From Oryzias latipes (Eukaryota > Chordata > Actinopteri > Beloniformes > Adrianichthyidae): a stretch of DNA of 64,000 nt. Both the position numbers and the translations under genes were made by a program. The notes beneath the pieces were generated by a model, which did no database searches, was not told the DNA's origin, and saw only the letters and a program-made list of their open reading frames with translations. Positions 30,241 to 44,000 of the stretch are shown here, piece by piece (the first letter of the stretch is position 1; each line of letters starts with the position of its first letter). The stretch is taken from positions 33,021,408 to 33,085,407 of the forward strand of contig NC_019867.2 of assembly GCF_002234675.1 (NCBI RefSeq). The letters run 5' to 3'.

Positions 30241-32057
30241 CTTGCAGTCGTCTCCTTCAGTCTCACACAGAAGCTGAAAGCAGGGCTGAAGGAAGGCCCC
30301 TTCATCACAGCAGGGGGCTTTTCCTGTGGCGGCTCTAGAAGTTCCACCTCACAAAGACGGTTATGAACACTCACCCCCCCTTCCACCCAATCCATGTTGC
30401 CCCATAAGGCGGATCCTCCTCACCTCTGCTGATGCCTTTCCCCACATCCAGCGTCTAGTCCTGACCTCTGTCAGCACAGCAGGACGGATGTCTGAGGGCG
30501 GAATGGAAGCGTCTCCTAAGACGTGAAACATGAAACAGCCGTGTTTGGCTGACGGCAGCCATCTTTTTAGGCATGTTCAATGCTCTGGAAGAGATTTAAA
30601 CATCTGACTTCAATCAATGACATGAAAAAACAGAAATGTGACGATGAAACACAGACAGCAGAGTCCTGCACACGATCCAGAGAAAAACCTAAGGTCAGCC
30701 GCCATCCGTGAGTGGATGTGATCATGAGTGGTTTGGGCCAGAATCATGAGGAGAGAGCTGGTCAGCCCCTTTAGGGTCCCTAAAGGTGTGAAAATGACCT
30801 CTGAAAAGTAGGCGGGTTTCTGACTGACAATTTTCTTCCGTGGTCCAAAAAGAAGAACCGTGCTTTCTGGAACCAAATGATCTTCATGTCTGACGATGAA
30901 GCATCTCATGATGCATCATTGGCTGCTATGGGCATAAAAGGAGATAAACTGATAGTGTGGCCCCCGTCCTCCCTCTGGAGCATCCTCTAGCCAAATATCT
31001 CTGAGGGTGGGGGGCAGTTCACATCCAAACAGGCTTTTCTGACGTCCTTCAAAGAAATTCAAGCAGAAAGTCTCCAAACATCAGAAGTTCACTGGAAGCC
31101 AGACTTGTGAAGCTGCTCCAAAATAAGAGGTCCTATGTTCAAATGGAACGTGACGAATGAAGATGTTTCTGATTGGAATAGATTTGGATTTCAGTCAATA
31201 TGACCTCCTAATGCAGCAAATCGACTAATGATCATTTTCAAATGTGTGATGATGTGGAACTTTGAAGGTTTTTAGTTTAGAAAGAAATACTGTTGTCTTT
31301 AGGAGGTTTGTTTGATGACGTTCAATACAAACTCTGATGGTTAGTGACTCAAACATGATGCTGACTGTCATCTGAGGATTTAGAACAATTGCAGAATCAT
31401 TTGCTGGAACAGACCAATGGGAACACTTCAAACACAGAACAACAGATGATGTGAGGCTTATTTAAACAATCTAGGGCACAATGGAGCAGTGAAAGTTCTA
31501 CTTTATCTTAGACTTTACCACGTTGTCCTTCACAGTTTTACAAATAAAAGATACACATTTCAATGTAGTTTATTATCCTGTAAAAAGCTTCGTTCTTCCA
31601 CAGGAGCAACACTGACTTTAGGTGTTGTGTCCATAAAAAACATCAACATTTTATTAAGGCCCAACACTGAGATTCTCCACAGGACGTCCTGCTGCTGAAG
31701 GATCCACGTCTGCTAAAAGACGGCGGGCAGCCCGATGGAGGGTCGCTTACTGAGTCTGAGCATGAGCGGAGCCCCGCCCCCACCTAACCGTGACCATCAC
31801 TAACTCTCTGAATACATCCAACCATACCTCTGCATTTTTCAGATGATAAATAATCCCAACAGAAAGGTAAAAACCAAAAACTTCAATTGGGATGAGAGTC
31901 ATGTCTGAATTAGGTTTTGTATCTGAATGTAACCAGAGAGGAACCTGGCAGCTGGATGCGCCTTTAGTTAGAAAAGGCAGAAACTTCTTCATTCAAAGAA
32001 GATGAAAAGATATTAAGTGTTTCTAAATCCAAAAGCTTGACCAAGTGAGACTGCTGG
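30240..32057. other. odf2 3' flank / probable 3'UTR
   Basis: No coding exon was seen below the odf2 stop codon. A minus-strand AATAAA occurs near 31653-31648 and may end the odf2 transcript. The rest shows nothing recognisable. Confidence 0.35.
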
Positions 32058-35000
32058 TTAGCCGGGCAGGAAAGTGTCCCCGAAGACGTTTCCATAGGAC
32101 GCCTTCAGAAACTGGACGTAGCTCTGCAGGGTGCGGTTGGTGGAGGCCGCGTGCTCCAGTCGCTCCTTCATGTTCTGAAGCTGACTCTGAAAGCCACGCT
32201 CCATCTGAGAGAGAAACACATTTTTGCATCTGAAGGGTTGGAAAGGTCCGATTCCTCTGCGGCTTTACCTCGTCCTTGCTGCGTTGCGTCTGACTCAGCT
32301 CAGTTTTGGCGCGGCTCAGCTGGCTCTGCAGCTCCAGGGCTTTGGTCTGAGACGCTCTGTCTTTAGCCAGAAGCCTCTGCGTGCTGTGGTCTACCTGCAG
32401 GAACACAGACGCATCAGCGTCCGCCGCTGCAGCTGAGTGGCAGCAAAGCTTTTCATGAGGTGAAGGAAGCAGGGCTGGCTGTGCAGTAGAAGACCTTCAG
32501 AGGTGACTCGCTGCTTTCACACCTGTCTCTGCGAGTCGCTCAGAGTTTGCTGCAGCTCTCTGGACAGGACGCTGCACTCGTGGGTCTTCTCCTCCAGCTG
32601 CAGCTGCAGCGCATGGATGCAGTTTTCTTTGGAAGCTAGAGTCTGCAACGTCTCTCTGTTTTCCACCTTTAAATCGTTCAGCTGCCTGCCAAAGAAAGGA
32701 GCAGAACCGTTGACCGTTTTCTGTTAACCTCTTCTAGTTTATGAATAAAACTATTCTGGGTGAATAATCCATTCTGATTGGCTGCTGGGTGTGCATTAAA
32801 AAAGTGATAACCGCACGCCCAAAAAAGTAGTTCTGGTCCCGTAGCTCAAATGTTCTGTATCACTGCGCCGGCTTCTTTAAATCAAACTTTATCTTCATCG
32901 TCTGGACAAAAACGAGCGGTTAGAGGAGAACTTTCTCTCTGATCTGATGCTTTATTAACACATCGTGATCATCAGCATATTTATCTCTTTCCTGTGCTGC
33001 TGCTCGGTACCGGCTCAGCACCACGTCACAAATGGTCCACTTTTTGTGAAAAAAGTGATCCAAACCAAAAGAATAAAGTATTAAAAACTGAATATTTATT
33101 CCTTTAGTTAGTGACCACGGTCTCAGAGGAATAATGGCCTTCGAAGTGTCCATCATCAGAAATGACGGTTCCGGCTTCCACAGCGAGCATTCATTTCTGA
33201 GAATCCACGCCTCGTCTGCCATTAACATTACTTAATGGACTTCACAGAAGCAGCTGTCCTCCGTTTACATGTCATACATGTTTTTTAAGGTATGGGCAGC
33301 TCCTCCTACTCATTTCCCAATAATGGCATCATGTTTGCCTTGGTAGGTTTACAGAGGACGGCAGATGGAAGCAAGGACCCCCCTAAAACCCCCCTGCCAT
33401 GGCTGTCAGACCTGTCAAGGTTGAGGATTTTATCCTTGAAGAGCTGATTTTCCTCCAGCAGCAGCAGATGTTTCTGCTGTAGTGTCTCCACCTGAGAGCC
33501 CTGCTGCTCCACCTGCAGCAACACAACACAAAAGATGTTAACATCTCCATTTAGATGCAGAACAAAGAGCATTCTGTTTAGAGCAGTGGTCACATGATCC
33601 CATCAGTCTATGGACAGTCTCCTCCATTGTCCTTATAGGGTTAAACTGTCCTGTTAAATTTCAAAGCCAAACTCGTACAGATGAGGCGAGTGAGTCTGCT
33701 TTCTCACTCAGTCCCTCAGTCCAGTTCTCCTATACAGTCAAAGCAGAGACACACATGTTCCCTGCATTGAGCTGCAGTCAATGCAGCACCAGGTAAAAGG
33801 AGAAACATTGAAAAAAGTTCTGCTCGGCCCGGCGGGACCCTTTGCATGTTCTCCCCGTGCACGTGTGTGTGTGGCCCAACAACAGACTGGCGACCTGTTC
33901 AGGTGTACCCCGCCCTCGCCGCTCTGTGACCCGGAAAGGGATTCAATCATTGTGTTCTGAAGATGGATGGATGGTTCTGGTTCTGCTCCTTCTGGTCCGA
34001 TTCAAATGCATTCCTCTCATATGAAGGGCAGCAGAGATTCTCCACTTCAGTGCAGCAAAGAGTTGGTGTCAGTTTGAGCAGCAGAACTCAGAACCATGGT
34101 CCCAGTTTGGAACAAAGCTGGTTCTGAAGTGTTCTAAGCATTGGAGCTGGGTCTGTTAGAGGCTGCACACATGAATGTGGAGTTTCCATGGTATTTCGGT
34201 GGCTGGCAGAAGCTTCAAACCTTGGATCTGACTTCAGAAAGGGCGGAGCTCCTCTCCTGGTTTCTCCTCTCCAGGGCTTCGGCCTCCTGCGTGGCCTCCT
34301 GGAGCTGCTGCTCCGTTCTCCTCAGTCGGTCCGGCAGCATCTCTAGCTCCCGCAGGCGGCCCAGCAGCTCCTGCCTCACCTGGTCCTTTGCTCTCTCCAG
34401 GCTTACCTTCATGTCCCGGGCATCCTTCTGTGCCACTTCCAGCTTAAGGCTGAAGTGGTCGGATTCCAGACGGCCCTGCTGGACCTGCAGAGACCAGACT
34501 GCAGTGCAGCGAACCAAAACAACCTCCTGTTTGACAAACGAGCAGGACTGCACCTTCTTCCTGTATTTCTCCACCTGAGCTTCGTACTTCTGGATCGATG
34601 ACTTGAGGTGACGAGCTTCAGAGTGGAGCTCCCTGACCTTCTGCTCAGACCCGTTCAGTTCACTCTGGCATGGAGACACAATAGAGACGGCGTCATCGTC
34701 AGTCTGGGGAGGAAGGCAGGCTGCCGCCGTGGGTGAACGGACCTTCAGCCTGTGGTTTTCCAGCTTGGTGGAGGCATTTTCAGCACCGAGCAGATGGAGC
34801 TGATCCCTGAGCTCCTCCTTCTCCGCCCGGCTCCTGGTCTGTGCTGAGAGAAGCTGAGAATGGAGCTCCTGCACCTGACTGGAACCCAAACCCCGTTAAA
34901 GCAGTCAGCAGCAGAGACCAACCACCACTGAATTATGTGATGATGGAGTGTTGATTCCAGCTCCTGTCACTCACAGCTGCAGAGCAGACATGTCCTCCCT

Positions 35001-38000
35001 CAGCTGAACCTGAGACGCTGCCTCCTTCGCGTGGCGGACACACCAATCCTTGGATGCAGACAGAGCCTGAGACAACTGCGCCTCCTTTGGAACAAAACAC
35101 CTTCATTGTGTTTCTACCAGACATCATACTGTAGAATGTCTACAAAGCAGTCAAAGCTTAAACCTGGATTTGTGTATTTGATCCTTTTATTTAGTGTGAT
35201 CAGGGAAAAACAGATTCTCTTTAGCCTTCTGCTGCAGACAAAAGATGGAGACAGGTCACCTCCACAACTCCACAAGTTACACTAGAACTGCTGAATGACT
35301 TCAAGAAATCCTGTTTCAGGCCGTCCATCGTGGTTAATGGAACAGGAGGAGAATGTTCAGGAGGTGGAGACAGGAGCAGTTGGAGTGATAAGACTGAGGC
35401 TGGAACATTACAACAAAACATGTTTGGTGTTTTTTAAATGTTGAACGTTTGAACTTTTAGACCTTTTGAAGGTTTTTTTCTGAGTCCACACTGGACGTCT
35501 TCAGAAACGACACTAAATGTCATCTTCATGTCAGGAAATGACCTCACTGACTAAACTGCAGAGGTTTTCAGAGGACATCTGAGCTGAGAAGCATTTTGGT
35601 GCCCTGAGGTCATGATCGTGCACCAAAACCAGCAGATGTGGGCACCAACCTTTTCCGCCAGTTTCTCCGCTAAACGTCCAGCAGACTTCTCAGCTTGTTC
35701 GGCCCGCTGGCTGAGCTGCTGCAGCACCTCCTTGTCCTGTCTCTCCTGTTCCTCCCTCCGCTGCCTCAAAGTTTGCAGCTCCTCCTGCAGAAGCTGCTGC
35801 TCCTGCTGCTTTTGATCAAAGTCCTGCTGCATCCTCTGTGAAGGAGAAACAGGAGGTGAAGCTCTGGGTGTCTGAATAAGATCTCAGCTTATGAAGAATC
35901 AGTTTCTAATTTTAGCTGAACGTATCTTTGGTCTTCTTTGTGATCATTTTTGTCTGATCTCGACCAATAAATACCATCAATATAACCAATGTGAAACCTA
36001 AATGCTGAGCACAAAGCAGGCAAAGCACGGGGCAGGTTCCTGTGTTCTACCCCAAAGGAGGGTTCTGGAGGACCTGATGCAGGTGACAGAAAGGAAAGTT
36101 TCTACTAAAAACTGAAACTATGTGCTGGATTGTTTGAGGCACCTCTTTACACAGTCTACACCTTGGGTCTTGTCTGGTGTGGTAGATCTACACCTTGGGT
36201 CTTGTCAGGTGTGGTAGTTCTACACCTTGGGTCTTGTCTGGTGTGGTAGATCTACACCTTGGGTCTTGTCAGGTGTGGTAGATCTACACCTTGGGTCTTG
36301 TCAGGTGTGGTAGATCTACACCTTGGGTCTTGTCTGGTGTGGTCGATCTACACCTTGGGTCTTGTCTAGTGTGGTCGATCTACACCTTGGGTCTTGTCAG
36401 GTGTGGTAGATCTACACCTTGGGTCTTGTCTGGTGTGGTAGATCTACACCTTGGGTCTTGTCTGGTGTGGTGGATCTACACCTTGGGTCTTGTCTGGTGT
36501 GGTAGATCTACACCTTGGGTCTTGTCTGGTGTGGTAGATCTACACCTTGGGTCTTGTCTGGTGTGGTGGATCTACACCTTGGGTCTTGTCTGGTGTGGTA
36601 GATCTACACCTTGGGTCTTGTCTGGTGTGGTAGATCTTAGGGTTGTGCCGATGGACGATATCATCGTCCATCGTGATGGGTGACTGACATCCCGATGGAG
36701 AGACCACCATCGTGATGCCACGCCCCCGCCACGTTGCGCGTCGACACCATAAGCCGCGGTTACATGTACTAAATATCTTGATGGGATCAATGGTCGGATT
36801 AGAATCCAACCGTGTACATGGGCCCAGAAAAATGTTTTCAGAATATAAAAACGTTCACTAAGGTCACACTTTCCGTCGGAATAAATCATTCGCACATGCG
36901 CAGTAGGGTTTGAAAAACGGAAGGATATAAACTCCGCCGAGCGGCTTTTTTTTTCAAACTTTATTGTATGTAACAATTCAATACAAAACAATGTTAAACA
37001 GCGCCGAGCGGCTATATACATTGACATGTCAGCTCGGTAATATACGAGACGGTCTTCTAAACGTGCCTTTAATAATGTTACGGTTATTATGAAACACCTG
37101 TTCGCTCATCATTTGAATTTTAATCCGTGTGGTCAGTGCTTTTTCTGAACGAAACCAGGATTAGCAGTATGCTACACGGGCTAACAACATTAGCTTTGGG
37201 TGGTGCTGCTTGCTGGCTGCACGTAAACATGTAAGAATAACATCAGCCTTTATTTAGACGGGACACGACTGGAAACACAAATCCGCGTGATTGTTTGAAT
37301 GTTTTCTAAGGACTGAGCGACATGTCTGCTTTGAAGCTCAAACCGCTGTGTGTGCTGACGATCCGAGCTGTGCTCAGACGCACACTTTTAGACCCGGTTC
37401 TACTAGCGGACTACTTCTTTTCTATTTTGTTTGTTATTTTTTTTTTGTTAAAGTCACTTCCCTCAGTTTATACTGGATCATCGCGGATTAGTCATCAGTT
37501 GGGAAATAAAATGAAAAAAGCAAAAAAACGAATAGCAGTTATATAAGAACGAAAAATGTAAAAATACCCCCCCCCCCCCCGACGATGTCATCGTCCATCC
37601 CGATGGTTGACAGCAAACATCGTCAACGGCCAATTTAAGGGACATCGCCCAACCCTAGTAGATCTACACCTTGGGTCTTGTCTGGTGTGGTAGATCTACA
37701 CCTTGGGTCTTGTCTGGTGTGGTGGATCTACACCTTGGGTCTTGTCTGGTGTGGTAGATCTACACCTTGGGTCTTGTCTGGTGTGGTGGATCTACACCTT
37801 GGGTCTTGTCTGGTGTGGTGGATCTACACCTTGGGTCTTGTCTGGTGTGGTGGATCTACACCTTGGGTCTTGTCTGGTGTGGTAGATCTACACCTTGGGT
37901 CTTGTCTGGTGTGGTGGATCTACACCTTGGGTCTTGTCTGGTGTGGTGGATCTACACCTTGGGTCTTGTCTGGTGTGGTAGATCTACACCTTGGGTCTTG

Positions 38001-41000
38001 TCTGGTGTGGTGGATCTACACCTTGGGTCTTGTCTGGTGTGGTAGATCTACACCTTGGGTCTTGTCTGGTGTGGTAGATCTACACCTTGGGTCTTGTCTG
38101 GTGTGGTAGATCTACACCTTGGGTCTTGTCTGGTGTGGTGGATCTACACCTTGGGTCTTGTCTGGTGTGGTTGATCTACACCTTGGGTCTTGTCTGGTGT
38201 GGTAGATCTGAGCCTCTATTGCTCTGGTGCTCAGGGCTTGTTCCTGAGCTGCCAGGATGAGCGCTTCGGTGCTGTCCTGTAGGCCAGCCCTTTCTAGCCA
38301 TTGGTAGGACTTCTTGATATCAGCCACTTCAGTTATGGTCCGGTGGTACATCCCATGCAGGGGTTTGTCCTCCCATGAGTATCTGTCCTCCAGCACTGTA
38401 TCCTCTGCTCTCCATTGCCTGAGACATTCCCTGAGCACACTGTCATTTTGGGCCTTGAGCTTGATGTACTCATGGATCTTGGATGTTTCATCCTGGATAG
38501 TGGCTTCTACGCTCACTAGTCCTCGGCCTCCTTCCTTGCGGCTAGCATACAGTCTCAGGGTGCTGGATTTGGGATGGAACCCTCCATGCATGGTGAGGAG
38601 CTTTGGTGTTTTAACATCCGTGGTCTGTATCTCTTCCTTTGGCCATCTTATTATTCCTGCAGGGTATCTGATAACTGGCAGTGCGTAGCTGTTTTTTGCC
38701 CGGGTCTTATTCTTGCCATTGAGCTGGCTTCTCAGGACTTGCCTTACTCATTGGAGCTATTTATCCGTTGCAGCGTTCCTTGTTTCCTGCTCCAGGTTGC
38801 CATTTGCCTGTGGAATTCCAAGGTACTTGTAACTGTCCTCAATGTCTGCTATTGTTCCTTCTGGGAGTGAGACCCCTCCTGTGTGGACTACCTTGCCTCT
38901 CTTTGTCACCATCCGGTTGCATTTCTCGAGCCCGAATGACATCCCAATCAGAATCAGAATCAGAATCCTTTTATTGTCATACGCACAGCTTTTACACTGA
39001 CATACGATATTGTTCCAGTGCAACCCGAACAAGATCAGACATACAACAAATACACATACAGTTCGAGTTTTACTGAGGCAGCTGCAGTGACTGCGCACCT
39101 ATTTCTTAGGATGGGTAAAGATGGTTACAATAGGTGGGTAGGGTGATGATTGGTGACAAAAAAAGTCGTATCTCAACACTGTGATACAATGTGTAGATAC
39201 AAGAAAAAAAACACCGTCTGAACACAGAAGCACATATTCTCACGGCCACGCAGTACACAAGGATCACTGGGAAGGTTGGATAGGGGGGGTGGGGCCCCCC
39301 CCTGTGTTACACTCCGGTCGCAGCTGCTCCTCACGGGCGCTCGCGTCTCCAGGAGTGCTCACTCGGGGGCGGGGGGTGAGTTCCGAGGAATGTCGAGGTC
39401 GAGGGGGGGGTTGAGCAGCAGCATCGGCCTTCAGCACAGCGGCGGTTTTCACACTCTGAGAGCGAATGATGTTTTGGTTGGAGCCAAGGAGTCTCAGCTC
39501 AGGGGGGGGGGGGGGGGGTCCGATTAGATTAGATTTTCCGGCGCCAGCAGGTTGTTTGCTCTGCTGGCTGTGTCCTTGACTGGTCTTGCACTGAGAGGCA
39601 GATTTGATCCAAAATGTTGGCAATTTAGACCAGTCTAGCCTCCATTCGGGCAGAAACGCGCTCCAAGTTGGTATCCATCTTCTGCACAAGTTCAAAGATC
39701 GAGAGCATCCTGCTTAAGTGGGCAAGACAAGCACAGAGCTTTTGATCCACTTGTGAAAGTTTCTCGTACTGAGTCTCTCCTCCCCGAAGAATCCTTCCAC
39801 AGAGCTCAGACGAATCGCCTCTCTCCGTCTTCTGCTCCCAGACTGCCTGATAGATCAGAAATCCTCCGATCCCAATGATGAGGAATCCAATTATCATAAA
39901 TCCAAAGAGGTACACATCCTCCACGTCTTCCACAGACAGCTGGGCCAGGCACACCAGCCTCCACTTGCCCCATGGATCGTTGGTGTATCCAGCCGCGTGG
40001 GTGCCGTCTGGGCAGGAAGGGTCCGCTTTCCCGTTCCTTAGTGTTGAAAAAACTTTGTCGATCGAATTCAAAGACCAGCTGATCAGATCCATCTTTAGAG
40101 TGTAAAAAGAGCAGGAGTAGCAGCAGGCAGAAAGATGCAGCTCCGGGGAAGACAGACAAAAAGCTGGGGGGGGCTGATACAGGAGGAGCGAGAGGAAAAG
40201 CGTCCGTCCTCGACAAGAGCAGGAAGACCTGATGTCAATGTCAGTACCAATGTCAGTACTGTAGATCCTGGTGGTGTGGATCAGGGAGTCAATGTCTCGC
40301 TCTTAGCATATAGCTTGATGTCATCCATGTAGAGGAGGTGACTGATGTTTCTGAGTCGGTATCCATAGCCAGTCTTGTTGAATATTTGGCTGAGGGGGTT
40401 CAGACCTATGCAGAACAGCAGTGGGGACAGAGCATCACCTTGGTATATCCCACATTTGATGGACACTTGTGCAAGTGGCTTCCCATTGGCTTCAAGGGTG
40501 GTTTTCCACAGCTTCATTGAGTTTCCTATGAAGGCTCTTAGAGTCCTGTTGATGTTGTACGGCTCCAAGCATTCAGTGATCCATGTGTGTGAAATTGAGT
40601 CTTAGACTTTCTTGTAATCAATCCATGCTGTGCACAGGTTGGTGTGTCGTGACTTGCAGTCTTGAGCGACTGTTCTGTCAACCCGGAGTTGGTGTTTGGC
40701 TCCTCTGGAGTCTCTATCAATGCTCTTCTGTGTGTTACTCATGTATTGATCCATATGCCTATTTATCTTGGTTGCAATGATGCCTGACATGAGCTTCCAT
40801 GTTGTGGACAGACAGGTTATTGGCCGGTAGTTGGATGGGACTGCACCCTTTGAGGGATCCTTCTGGATTAGGATTGTTCGCCCTTCCGTTAGCCATTCGG
40901 GGTGAGTCCCATCTCTTAGCAGCTGGTTCATTTGTGCTGCCAGGTGCTCGTGGAGTGCGGTAAGCTTCTTTAGCCAGTAGGCATGTATCATGTCAGGGCC

Positions 41001-44000
41001 CGGTGCTGTCCAGTTCTTCATACCTGAGACTCTTTCTTGGATGTCTGCCACTGTGATGGTTACTGGATTCTGTTCAGGGAGGTTGCTATGTTCTTTTCTC
41101 AGAGAGACCAGCCACTGGGCATTGCTGTTATGTGCTGCCTCTTTCTCCCAGATACTTGTCCAGTACTGTTCAGTTTCCCGCCTTGATGGGTCTGCTCTGT
41201 TGTTTTGACGCTGCCACTGAGCGTAAACTTTTGCAAGCTGAGTTACAAACAGCCTGTTTATCCGTCTGGCTTCATTGTCTCTTGTGTATCTCTTTGGGCG
41301 GCTGCTCAAGGCTAGGAGCCTTTGTTTGGCAGTTTCTAGTGCTTCTGGTATCTGGCTGTATCTCTTAGGAACTTGCTTTCTCATTGTACCTCTTTGGGCC
41401 TCTGTCAACTGACTCACATCCCTCTCAGGTGCCTTAATTTTGGCCTCTAACCGTTGCTTCCATGGTGGGTGTTGTTTTCTCCCAATGTTGCTCTTAAAGT
41501 CAATCATCTCAAGGATCACTGTTGCCAAAGGGCAAAATGTGTATAAAATTGCATTAGGATTTGGAGATGCTGTGCCTTTGCCCCACAGGCTAATTCCCTG
41601 TCTAGAGGAGAGGGTATGTGTCTTAGAGGGACAACCTGCAGGTCCCTGAGTTACTGGATGTCTATTTGCTGACCTGAATCTGAGCAATCAGCCGAACCTT
41701 CTCCTTCTCCGCCTGGCTCAGCTGGATCTCCAGATGGTTGCGAGTTGACTCCAGCACTCGTGACAAGTCTTCTGTCGTTTTTGCGTGGCACTGAAATGAA
41801 GGAAGAGAGCTTAAAGCGTGATGTCTGGCAGATCTGTGTGTTTGCGTGAATTCTGGATTAAGAACAATAAACAGCTGATTCAAAAGGAAGTTACACACTT
41901 TTTCTAAGTCCAGGTGCTCGGCCAGTTTGGAAGCTTCTTTCTCTGTGTTGGTGAGTTTGGCCACAAGACGCTGCAGGAGAAGAGGAGATCATAAACATGT
42001 GCATGGAGTCTTTTCAGGAGCAGATCAGTTCTCACCATGTTCTCTGCTTCCGTGTCAACCACTCTCTTCTTTAAACCATCTCTCTCTTCTGAGCACATCA
42101 ACGTTTCTCTCTGCAGACACAACAGCAGTCAAGAAAGGTTTTTTCTGAGCTGGCATGTCCTCTGACTCCTGCATCCTCCACCTCAGATTTACTCCACCCT
42201 CTGAGGAGGTCTCGGAGACTTTGGTTTGTCCGGTTGAACGTGGCCATCTTCTCGAGCAGCAGCCTCTGATGCCTTCTCAGAGTCCTCATGTGGGACTTTG
42301 GCGTCCGATTTTCCTGTGAAACAAGTTCAGGAACGTGCTTTAAAAAAACATCAGTCATCCTGAGTTTTATTTAACATTCAGATCTCCAAGATTTGTTGAA
42401 GAAAAATCTTTGTGATTCCCAGTTTGTCCTGTGCAGCGGCTCAGCCTCTCCTGTTAGACACACTTCAGAGACATTACAGCTATTTTTGTGTCGAGTAAAC
42501 CTCCTTTGGCTTTAAGCTGCATCATTTATCATTTTATCCTAACAGTGTTTTCCTCTGAAGGACAGAAGGGAGGGAGGAGAGTGTTTGGGACGACAGAACT
42601 CACCTTATCTATGCTGTCAATGGTTTGTTTCAGAGCTGACAGCTGATTGGCTACAGCAACACCGTCGATCTCTGCCTCCACAAGCATTCTGAGAAGCTGG
42701 TTTGCATCTTGGTCTTTTGGGACCAACCTTCAAAAAAAACAGCAGTCCATAAACGTCTTAATCAGTTTTACCCAGAGATCTTTTTTAACCACTGAGCCTG
42801 GATGAAAATGGTGTTTTTGGGGTCTTTAACTCAACTCTCATATCTACAGAAAATTCATTTTAAAATGACATTTCTGAGTATTTCTTGTGGTGAATCAGCA
42901 CTAGGTGCAAAACCTGCAGTTTCAAAAAGCCTGTAGCAGTGATGTCAGCAAGCTCCGCCCCTTTCTGATCATTCACTGTCAGACCAACAGATCCATAAAC
43001 GTCTTTGTTCTCCTGGGGCCTGTTTCAGAAAGGAGGTTCAACCAACTCTGAGGTCAAACCTGAACTCTGAGTTGGTCAATCGAGAGATTGACAACTCTGA
43101 GTTTTCAGTTTCAGAGCAGCTGATCCGCGTTAGATCAATCAACTCTGAGTGGACTGATTCGGAGGTGAGCGTGCGCACCGCGTCTATAAGAAGCCATTAT
43201 CAATGGAGCGCAGATATCACGAGTCACCATGGCAACCGTGAAAAAAAGAGGTCTGCGTATTTTTCGCCAGCTGAACTTGACGTGCTGCTGCAGAGTTACA
43301 GTGAATATGAGCACATATTCCAGAAGAAAAGCAACACCGCTGCATCTGCAAAACAGAGACAGTTAGCGTGGAAAACATAGCTGCTCAAGTTAATGCGCAA
43401 GTTTGCATTTAAATCATTGTTATAAAATATTGGCTGTAATAACTTTTTAAATAGCGTAAGGTGTGAAATAAAAATGGCGATATTTAGGAGTACTTTTGAA
43501 GTGTTATTCCTGGTGTAAATGCATGAAATGCTGCATAGTGTACAGAACCAATCTGGGGGAAAATGCATTTAACGTCGGTAATGTTTAGAGGACTTTTTTG
43601 TTAACCTTCCCCTCTTGGTCAGTTTAATATTAATACATGCAATTGTGTTTTTAAAAGTGAACTTTTGTCTACTGTTGAACCTTTCGCTGCGCGAAGACTT
43701 CTCCTTTCTTTTCTCTCGTCTTTCCGACCGTGGTCAGAAGCGCAGGGGAGATTTCCTTCAGGGCCGAAGGGAATTCTCCTTCGGGGTTCACTTCCTGTTG
43801 GAAACCCTCAACCTCCAGAGCGGATTAAGAATGACTCCAAAACAGTTATTCTGGGAATGACACCTTCTCTTTATTTAACTAAGTGCTCCGTCCTCCGAAC
43901 ACACAATATATTCCACGCACACACCTCCGCTCCGTCCTCCCCCCCCCCCCCCCCCATCTGCACCTGCACTCGCACCCCGCTCAGCACACACGCTGCAACA

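Larger units (their letters stand above)
38205..41530 (-). mobile_element. Rex6/Dong/R4-type LINE (copy B), interrupted
   Basis: Minus-strand blocks 41530-40250 and 38945-38205. The order is AVILEM-like N-terminal domain, [37 protein letters not shown], an RT core with GIYQGDALSPLLFCIGLNPL and catalytic LLYMDDIKLYAKSE, then FGLEKCNRMVTKRGKV, YKYLGIPQANGN, MHGGFHPKSSTLRLYASRK and YHTRQDPRCR, where the zinc-finger begins. This architecture is that of LINEs with a C-terminal restriction-like endonuclease; the endonuclease itself is absent here. Breaks: the Y of the KKAYDS motif is a TAA stop (near 40605), a frameshift lies near 40290, and a 1.3 kb insertion follows IYSTDIG. Confidence 0.8.

Noticed and set aside
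36291..38109. Frames reading GLVWCGGSTPWVLSG repeats
   Set aside because: Wrong-strand translation of the 32-bp minisatellite; the meaningful reading is the minus-strand LINE peptide.
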